64,000 nucleotides of DNA from assembly GCF_000716605.1 (NCBI RefSeq), contig NZ_JNXE01000041.1, positions 1 to 64,000 on the forward strand, given 5' to 3'. The DNA comes from Streptomyces sp. NRRL F-525 (GTDB lineage Bacteria; Actinomycetota; Actinomycetes; Streptomycetales; Streptomycetaceae). Shown piece after piece: positions 57,123 through 64,000 of this stretch. Both the position numbers and the translations under genes were made by a program. The notes below the pieces were generated by a model. The model searched no databases. It saw only the letters and a list, made by a program, of their open reading frames with translations, and had not been told where the DNA came from. The first letter of the stretch is position 1. Each line of letters begins with the position of its first letter.

Positions 57123-58435
57123 TTCGCCGGCATCTGCTGCTGAGCCTTTTCGAGCTCCGCCTTGACCGACGCGGTCGTCACCGCGCGACCCGCGGCGGCG
57201 TCGGCGAACAGGTCCTTGACGGCCGTGCCGACCGCCGTCTCGAACTGGGACTCGTCGGCGACCTGCGGGAGCGCGGCGGCGCTCTTCGCGAGGGTGTCCT
57301 TGAGGACGGCGTTCGCGGGGGTGTTGAACGCGGTGTCCTCCTGCGCGGTCTTCACCGGCGGGATGGAGCTGTACGCCGTGTTGAGGATCTTCTGCTCGGC
57401 GTCGCTCGTCATGAACTTCACGAACTTGGTGGAACCGTCCAAGTTGTCCGTGTTCTTGAAGACGGCGAGGTTGATGCCGGCCACCATCGAGTTGGTCTGC
57501 GCTCCGGTGCCCGGGGTGCCGGACTGCACGGGGATCGGGGCGATGCCGTACGAACTGTCGCTCATGCCCTGCGACTTGAGGTTGGCGGACGCCGACTGCC
57601 ACATCAGCATCGCCGTCTTGCCCTTGGCGAAGTCGCTGACGGACTGGTTCTGCGCGTACTCGGCGTTGCCGACCGGGATGACCTTGTCCGTGGCCATCAG
57701 GTCGACGTACTGCTTGACGGCCGCCACGACACCGGCGTTGGTGAAGTCGGCCTTGCCGTCGGCGGTGAAGAAGTCCGCGCCGTGCTGCTTGGCGAAGACG
57801 AAGGCGTGGTGGATGTTCTCGGAGACGTTGGCGCCCTCGGCGCCGAGCACCTGCTTGCCCTTCGCCTGGATCTTCTTGCCGTCGGCCACCAACTCGGTCC
57901 AGGTGGCGGGCGGTTGGGAGATGCCGGCGTCGGCGAATATCTGCTTGTTGTAGTAGAGCGCGTACGCCATCGAGTACAGCGGGACGGCGGCCGGGTCCTT
58001 GCCGGTGGCGCCGGTGGAGCCGAGCGCGGAGTCGACGAAGCGGTCCTTGCCGCCGATCTTCGCGAAGTTGGCCGTGTTCCACGGCAGGAAGGCGCCGGTG
58101 GCCTGGAGGGAGGCGCTCCAGGTGTTGCCGATGTTCAGGACGTCGGGGCCCTGGCCTGAAGTCGTCGCCGTGAGGATCCGGTTGAGCAGGTCGGACCAGG
58201 GCACGACCTCCAGCTTCACCGTGATGCCGGTCTGCTTCTTGAACTTGTCGAGTTCGGGCTGGAGGACCTTCTTGTCGATCGCGATGCTGGCGCCCTGGTT
58301 GGAGGCCCAGTAGGTGAGCGTCTTGGGCGAGTCGTTGGATCCCCCACCCGTGGACGAACCGCCTCCGCAGGCCGTGGCCGCAAGGGCGAGTGACATGGTG
58401 ACGGCGCCTACGGCCGCGGCTCGGATGCTGCGCAT
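57119..58435 (-). CDS. Sugar-binding lipoprotein of the CUT1 importer
   Basis: This 438-aa lipoprotein has a signal peptide with lipobox LAATAC (lipid Cys at about 23) followed by a Gly/Ser linker. The family-1 solute-binding body shows LTYWASNQGASI at the start, VPWSDLLNRILTATTSGQGPDVLNIGNTW and MLMWQSASANLKSQG. It should bind a beta-glucan oligosaccharide, judging from flanking GH16, GH1 and beta-helix genes. First gene of its operon; a well-formed promoter with an operator over the -10 box precedes it. Confidence 0.92.
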   Translation of the reverse strand: MRSIRAAAVGAVTMSLALAATACGGGSSTGGGSNDSPKTLTYWASNQGASIAIDKKVLQPELDKFKKQTGITVKLEVVPWSDLLNRILTATTSGQGPDVLNIGNTWSASLQATGAFLPWNTANFAKIGGKDRFVDSALGSTGATGKDPAAVPLYSMAYALYYNKQIFADAGISQPPATWTELVADGKKIQAKGKQVLGAEGANVSENIHHAFVFAKQHGADFFTADGKADFTNAGVVAAVKQYVDLMATDKVIPVGNAEYAQNQSVSDFAKGKTAMLMWQSASANLKSQGMSDSSYGIAPIPVQSGTPGTGAQTNSMVAGINLAVFKNTDNLDGSTKFVKFMTSDAEQKILNTAYSSIPPVKTAQEDTAFNTPANAVLKDTLAKSAAALPQVADESQFETAVGTAVKDLFADAAAGRAVTTASVKAELEKAQQQMPAK

Positions 58436-58461
58436 ACTCCGGGTGTCCCTTCAGGGAATGC

Positions 58462-58514
58462 ACTCACGACTTAATTTAGGACGTGAGTTAAACCTCGGAA
58501 GCCAGAGGCGTCAA
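58462..58514 (-). promoter_or_regulatory. Promoter and 27-bp operator of the sugar importer operon
   Basis: On the minus strand, TTGACG (58514-58509) and TTAACT (58491-58486) are separated by 17 bases. An imperfect inverted repeat with arms ACTCACG and CGTGAGT (58462-58488, 27 bases, AT-rich centre) covers the -10 box and lies 27 bases before the SBP start codon. Its TTAATTTA...GTTAAA context resembles ROK-family (xylose/glucose repressor type) sites. No ROK or LacI gene is adjacent. Confidence 0.6.
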
Positions 58515-58590
58515 GAGTTTGGACGCCACTCGTCGAACTCGGTCGTACCTCTTGACGACCGTGTTCACGGACCTGAAGCATTCCCCCGCG

Positions 58591-58604
58591 AGAGAGCGCT
58601 CCCA
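58591..58604. promoter_or_regulatory. CebR-like operator before the beta-helix glucanase gene
   Basis: AGAGAGCGCTCCCA has the GAGCGCTC core and one perfect half-site of the CebR box TGGGAGCGCTCCCA. It lies 41 bases before the start of the beta-helix gene and 33 bases after a TTGACG (58552-58557). It is the same kind of site as at 137-150. Confidence 0.5.
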
Positions 58605-58645
58605 ACCCCACCGGCGTTCATTTCATGAACAAGGAGAGCCGCGAA

Positions 58646-60412
<1,767 letters not shown>

Positions 60413-60415
<3 letters not shown>

Positions 60416-60486
60416 GACTCCGGGGCATCCCTGAGACCCCGGAGTCCCTGAGACGTCGGAGTCCTTGAGACCCCGGAGTCCCTGAG
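60413..60486. repeat. Short 17-bp tandem repeats starting at the stop codon
   Basis: Units of type TGAGACCCCGGAGTCCC begin at 60413 (19 bases, diverged), 60432, 60449 and 60466, the first containing the TGA stop. GACTCCGGGG and CCCCGGAGTC between units can also form a hairpin, so the array may assist termination. Confidence 0.75.
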
Positions 60487-60489
60487 TAC

Positions 60490-60535
60490 GTGGCGGGTGC
60501 GGGCCGAAGCTCCCCCTTCGGTCCGCACCCGCCAC
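60490..60535. terminator. Strong bidirectional terminator
   Basis: A 20-base stem (60490-60509 with 60516-60535, one G-U pair, 6-base loop) lies between the convergent beta-helix and EF-G paralogue genes, two bases from the EF-G stop. Confidence 0.92.
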
Positions 60536-60537
60536 CG

Positions 60538-62595
60538 TCACCGGACGGTCACCGCGTTCGGCGCCGGGGCGTACCCCGTCGGCTGGGCGGTGAACGTCCC
60601 CCGGCCCTGGGTCCGGCTGCGCAACCGCGTTGCGTAGCCGAAGAGTTCGGCCAGCGGCACGGTCGCCGTGACGATCGCCGAACCCGTGCGGGTCGTCGAG
60701 CCGGTGACACGGCCGCGCCGGGCGGCCAGGTCGCCGAGCACGCCGCCGACCGCGTCCTCGGGCACGGTGACGGTGACCTCGACGACCGGTTCGAGGAGGA
60801 CCGTCGTACAGGCGCGCAGGGCTTCGCGCAGGCCGAGGCGGCCGGCCGTGCGGAACGCCTGCTCCGAGGAGTCCTTCACGTGGGTCGCCCCGTCGGTCAG
60901 CGTCACGCGCAGCCCGGTCACCGGGAACCCGCCGATCGGCCCCTCGGTGAGGGCGTCACGGCACCCGGCCTCCACCGAGCGGACGTACTCCTGCGGCACC
61001 CGCCCGCCGACGACCGCCGAGCGGAACTCGAAGCCGAGGCCGTCGAGCGGTTCGACGTCGAGCACGACATGCGCGAACTGCCCTGATCCGCCGTCCTGTT
61101 TGACGTGCCGGAAGACCAGTCCGGACACCCCGCGCACGACCGTCTCGCGGTAAGCGACCCTCGGGCGGCCGACGTTGACGTCCACACCGGTGGCCTGGCG
61201 GATCTTCTCCACCGCGACCTCCAGGTGCAGTTCGCCCATGCCGGACAGGACCGTCTGGCCGGTCTCGGCATCCGTCCGTACGACCAACGACGGGTCCTCC
61301 TCGGCCAGTCGGGCGAGCGCCGACGCCAGACGGTCGGTGTCGGTGCTCCTGCGCGCCTCGACCGCCACCGAGACCACCGGGTCGGCGACCGCGGGCGGTT
61401 CGAGGACGAGCGGGGCGTCCGGTGCGCACAGCGTCGAACCGGCGCGGGCCGACTTCAGTCCGACCACGGCGACGATGTCCCCGGCGATGGCCCGGTCCAA
61501 CCGTTCGTGCCGGTCGGCCTGCACCCGCAGGATGCGCCCGATCCGCTCGGTGCGCCGCGCGCCCGGGTCCCACACCGTGTCTCCCTTCTCGATCGTGCCC
61601 GAATAGATGCGCAGGTAGGTCAGCCGTCCGGTCCCGGTCGCGCTCACCTTGAACGCCAGTGCGGAGAACGGCACTTGAGGATCCGCCGCCCGCTCCTGCT
61701 CGCCGCCGTCGCCGTCCGTTCCCCGTACCGGCGGAACGTCCGACGGCGACGGCAGATACGCCACTACGGCGTCCAGCAGCGGCTCGATGCCGCGGTTGCG
61801 GTAGGCCGAGCCGCACAGCACGACCACGCCGTCGCCGGTGCGGGTCAGGTCGCGCAGGGCGGAGCTCAACGTCTCGGCGGACAGGGCCGATCCGTCGTAG
61901 AACTCCTCCAGCGCGCCCGCGTGCAGTTCGGCCACCGCCTCCTCCAGCAGCCGTCTGCGTCGTCGCGCTTCCTCCAACAAGCCTTCCGGCACCGGGAGTT
62001 CCGCCGCCGTGTCGCTGCCGTCGGTCCACACCAGGGCACGCATCCGGAGCAGATCGACGACGCCGGTGAAGCCGTCCTCCGTGCCGATCGGCAACTGCAC
62101 CACCAACGGCGCCGGATGGAGCCGTTCCCGGATCGAGGCGACGGCCGTGTCGAGGTCGGCGCCCGCGCGGTCCAGCTTGTTGACGAAGGCGATGCGCGGG
62201 ACGCCGTACCGGTCGGCCTGGCGCCACACCGACTCGCTCTGCGGCTCGACGCCCGCGACGGCGTCGAACACGGCGATCGCGCCGTCGAGGACGCGCAGGG
62301 ACCGTTCCACCTCGTCGGCGAAGTCGACGTGGCCCGGGGTGTCGATCAGGTTGATCCGGTGACCGTCCCAGGCGCAGGTGACGGCCGCGGCGAAGATGGT
62401 GATGCCACGGTCGCGCTCCTGGGGGTCGAAGTCGGTGACGGTCGTACCGTCGTGGACCTCACCGCGCTTGTGGGTGGTGCCGGTGAGGTAGAGGAACCGC
62501 TCGGTGACGGTGGTCTTGCCGGCATCGACGTGGGCGAGGATGCCCAGGTTGCGGACGGCGGAGAGCGGAGTGGTGAGAGGGCGTTCGGTGCGCAC
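60538..62595 (-). CDS. fusB: Elongation factor G paralogue
   Basis: This 685-aa translational GTPase has all five EF-G regions. G1 is AHVDAGKTT, switch I ends [10 protein letters not shown]3 is DTPGHVDF and G4 is NKLDRAGAD. Domains II-V follow, with [15 protein letters not shown] in domain III and [15 protein letters not shown] in domain IV. It differs clearly from main EF-G, which has RGITITSAA and lies in the str operon. It looks like a conserved streptomycete second copy and may serve in ribosome recycling, stress or fusidic-acid response. GTG 62595 has AAAGG nine bases upstream; ATG 62625 has no ribosome-binding site. A GGAACGGTCC complement is at 62299-62308. Confidence 0.9.
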   Translation of the reverse strand: MRTERPLTTPLSAVRNLGILAHVDAGKTTVTERFLYLTGTTHKRGEVHDGTTVTDFDPQERDRGITIFAAAVTCAWDGHRINLIDTPGHVDFADEVERSLRVLDGAIAVFDAVAGVEPQSESVWRQADRYGVPRIAFVNKLDRAGADLDTAVASIRERLHPAPLVVQLPIGTEDGFTGVVDLLRMRALVWTDGSDTAAELPVPEGLLEEARRRRRLLEEAVAELHAGALEEFYDGSALSAETLSSALRDLTRTGDGVVVLCGSAYRNRGIEPLLDAVVAYLPSPSDVPPVRGTDGDGGEQERAADPQVPFSALAFKVSATGTGRLTYLRIYSGTIEKGDTVWDPGARRTERIGRILRVQADRHERLDRAIAGDIVAVVGLKSARAGSTLCAPDAPLVLEPPAVADPVVSVAVEARRSTDTDRLASALARLAEEDPSLVVRTDAETGQTVLSGMGELHLEVAVEKIRQATGVDVNVGRPRVAYRETVVRGVSGLVFRHVKQDGGSGQFAHVVLDVEPLDGLGFEFRSAVVGGRVPQEYVRSVEAGCRDALTEGPIGGFPVTGLRVTLTDGATHVKDSSEQAFRTAGRLGLREALRACTTVLLEPVVEVTVTVPEDAVGGVLGDLAARRGRVTGSTTRTGSAIVTATVPLAELFGYATRLRSRTQGRGTFTAQPTGYAPAPNAVTVR

Positions 62596-62660
62596 GGCCC
62601 GTTGCCTTTCGAAAGTGAATTCCATGCAGGGCAGCGCAATTCCCGTGCGGGAGAGTCGAC

Positions 62661-62675
62661 TTGACGGAACGTCAA
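62661..62675. promoter_or_regulatory. Perfect dyad in the fusB promoter region
   Basis: TTGACG-GAA-CGTCAA is a perfect 15-base inverted repeat 66 bases before the EF-G paralogue start. It could be an operator or an overlapping pair of divergent -35-like boxes. Confidence 0.4.
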
Positions 62676-62696
62676 AAAGCTGTCACGTCACGGGCA

Positions 62697-62726
62697 TCCG
62701 GTGCCGGCCGCGCAGCGGGCACCGGA
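62697..62726 (-). terminator. Possible terminator after the NlpC/P60 gene
   Basis: TCCGGTGCC and GGCACCGGA form a perfect 9-base stem with a 12-base loop. It sits about 150 bases past the NlpC/P60 stop and before the EF-G paralogue promoter dyad, so it could insulate the two leftward genes. Nothing else is seen in the 279-base gap. Confidence 0.45.
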
Positions 62727-62874
62727 CGGCCGGAGACACCAGGATCACCTCGTACCGGGAGGGGGGAACGACGACAGCGGTGCTGTAGCGCACGGCCGGG
62801 CTCCCCTCACTCGTCAACGGATGTGGCGAGTGTAGGGAAGCCCGGGGCGCGGAGCACGGGATTTATGGTGCGGG

Positions 62875-63717
62875 TCAGGTGCAGGTGGGAACGCCGTCCA
62901 GCCAGGCCGGTCCCTGGATGTAGATGTTGGTCATCCAGGCCTTGTAGTCGGGCAGATAGGCCCAGGCGTCGTTGGTGTAGCCGTCCGAGGTGACGGTCTC
63001 CGCGTGCTTCTGGCACTCGACGCGGATGCTGGTCGCGTCGGGGAAGGCGTAGACGCGCGTCGCGCTGACGGAGGGTGCGGTCTTCGTCCAGACGCCGGTG
63101 CCCCAGGTCTGGAAGACATGCCCGGTCACCGCACCGGTGTTGACGCGGACGGCCCCGAAGTAGTCGCCGCCCAGGCGGACATCACTGACCATCAGATGCG
63201 TGCCGGACTGCCTGGCCTCGACCATCTTGCCCGCGCCGATGTAGATCGCGATGTGGTGCAGGTCGTCCGAGGTGCCGTAGGCGAGCAGGTCGCCGGGGAG
63301 CAGCGGGGCGAGGCCCTGGGCCGCCGTGAAGCGGGCGGCGGCGCGGGTCGTGTAGTACTGCTGGCTCGCGTCGCCGTTGAGGATGTCGGAGCCGGTGGCC
63401 TGCGCGTAGGCGTAGCGCACGAGACCCGAGCAGTCGAAGCCGACCCGCTCGCCGTCCTGTTCGCTGGCCGGGTCGTGGCCGTCGGGCTGGCCCAAGGTGG
63501 CGCCCGGTTGGTCGCCGTGGCCGCCGCTCCACGTGTACCAGGTGCCCGCGTCGACCTCGGCGCAGGCCGCGGCGATCGCGCTCTGCGCGGCGGCCGAGGC
63601 GCCGGGTGCGAGGACGCCGCAGCTGCCGGCCGCCGGTGCGGCGACGGCCGCGGGCGCCCAGAGGAGGAAGGCGAACAGTCCGATGAGTGTGCCGATGATT
63701 CCGGTCCGCCGGAGCAT
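62875..63717 (-). CDS. Secreted NlpC/P60 cell-wall hydrolase with SH3-like tail
   Basis: This 280-aa secreted peptidase has a signal peptide at 1 to about 27 (LIGLFAFLLWAPAAVAA). The NlpC/P60 domain has catalytic Cys in GFDCSGLVRYAYAQ and catalytic His in DLHHIAIYIGAGKM, with GDLLAYG before it. The C-terminal 80 residues (TRVYAFPDATSIRVECQKHAETV, then DAWAYLPDYKAWMTNIYI) look like an SH3b-type wall-binding domain. It should cut peptide bonds in peptidoglycan stems. ATG 63717 is chosen because a full signal peptide follows; upstream in-frame sequence has none. Confidence 0.88.
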   Translation of the reverse strand: MLRRTGIIGTLIGLFAFLLWAPAAVAAPAAGSCGVLAPGASAAAQSAIAAACAEVDAGTWYTWSGGHGDQPGATLGQPDGHDPASEQDGERVGFDCSGLVRYAYAQATGSDILNGDASQQYYTTRAAARFTAAQGLAPLLPGDLLAYGTSDDLHHIAIYIGAGKMVEARQSGTHLMVSDVRLGGDYFGAVRVNTGAVTGHVFQTWGTGVWTKTAPSVSATRVYAFPDATSIRVECQKHAETVTSDGYTNDAWAYLPDYKAWMTNIYIQGPAWLDGVPTCT

Positions 63718-63872
63718 GCCGGGACCCCCGTTTTCTGTGGTCCGTAAGTGGTCGGGCACCAGCCTGCCGACCCCGGCCCGGCCGGTCGAGGACCCGGCGA
63801 CACCCCACCCCGAAGGGCAACGGGAAACCCTTGGGAAACCCCCTCCCACCAGGGGCAGTTGGCCATCCACGG

Positions 63873-64000
63873 TCAGGGCTTGGCACACGCGGGGGTGAAG
63901 GACACGGGCAGTCCCGGCATCAGTGTCTTGCGTTCCTCGGGGCCGATCGCCTTGCGCAGACGGCAGATTCGGCTGAGCCGGTCGCCGAGGTCCAGGTCCC
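63873..64000 (-). CDS. 3' end of an unidentified gene running out of the window
   Basis: An open frame enters from beyond 64000 and ends at a TGA (complement of 63873-63875). The visible 41 residues include DLGDRLSRICRLRKAIGPEE and LPVSFTPACAKP at the C-terminus, with two Cys residues. Codon bias is that of a real gene. The family cannot be told from this fragment. The NlpC/P60 gene starts 155 bases downstream. Confidence 0.55.
   Translation of the reverse strand, partial: DLDLGDRLSRICRLRKAIGPEERKTLMPGLPVSFTPACAKP

Noticed and set aside
58625..58645. Earlier ATG for the beta-helix enzyme
   Set aside because: It would put the AAGGAGAG ribosome-binding site inside the gene; ATG 58646 has it at correct spacing.

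Overview
The window looks like a stretch of a Streptomyces chromosome arm. GC content is very high with strong third-position GC bias. Starts are often GTG or TTG behind AGGAGG-like sites, and stop/start overlaps (ATGA, GTGA) are frequent. The gene content is typical of the genus: a second pentose-phosphate operon with opcA, MHS and DHA2 transporters, a sugar ABC importer without its own ATPase, secreted glycanases, F420-type PPOX proteins and NB-ARC/TPR proteins. From memory, the order of the sugar-phosphate operon, the GTP cyclohydrolase cluster and the EF-G paralogue resembles the SCO65xx-SCO66xx part of S. coelicolor; this was not checked by search. No rRNA, tRNA, IS element, integrase or CRISPR array was seen.

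Layout. 0.2-1.6 kb: secreted GH16 beta-glucanase behind a CebR-like operator. 1.9-5.4 kb: epoxide-hydrolase-like enzyme, Ohr peroxidase, O-methyltransferase and a convergent AraC regulator. 5.5-14.5 kb: tkt-tal-zwf-opcA-pgi-gnd and a histidine phosphatase, an oxidative plus non-oxidative pentose-phosphate operon lacking pgl. 14.6-16.0 kb: beta-helix membrane protein. 16.0-21.1 kb: shikimate/quinate catabolism (QsuB- and QsuD-like enzymes, TetR regulator, MHS transporter) with matching operators. 21.2-22.5 kb: FAD monooxygenase. 22.8-24.6 kb: a GT-B/glycerophosphotransferase-like gene split by a 12-copy heptanucleotide tract that puts its two halves out of frame. 24.6-30.6 kb: STAND/TPR protein, PPOX protein, TetR plus MFS pump, serine hydrolase. 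30.6-35.0 kb: four overlapping genes (two saccharopine-dehydrogenase types, an FAD amine oxidase, an OCD/mu-crystallin protein) that could link lysine, pipecolate and saccharopine. 35.0-42.4 kb: an unusual GTP cyclohydrolase II, a creatininase-family hydrolase, a QueD-like protein, an MDR dehydrogenase, a glycosyltransferase, a methyltransferase, a flippase-like membrane protein and a CDP-alcohol phosphatidyltransferase. This is the best candidate for an undescribed pathway. 42.4-43.9 kb: YcnI and a membrane protein. 44.0-44.25 kb: six tandem 41-43 bp repeats. 44.3-50.9 kb: metallophore-type uptake/export genes diverging from a CooC-like ATPase that has a Zur-like box. 51-60.4 kb: beta-1,3-glucan locus (GH16, GH1, ABC importer, beta-helix enzyme). 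60.5-64 kb: EF-G paralogue, NlpC/P60 protein and the 3' end of one more gene.

Two genome-scale signals stand out besides genes. The heptamer tract looks like a slippage-prone on/off switch. The 10-mer GGAACGGTCC (or its complement) occurs at least 15 times, far more than base composition would predict, both inside genes and as the core of the tandem array.
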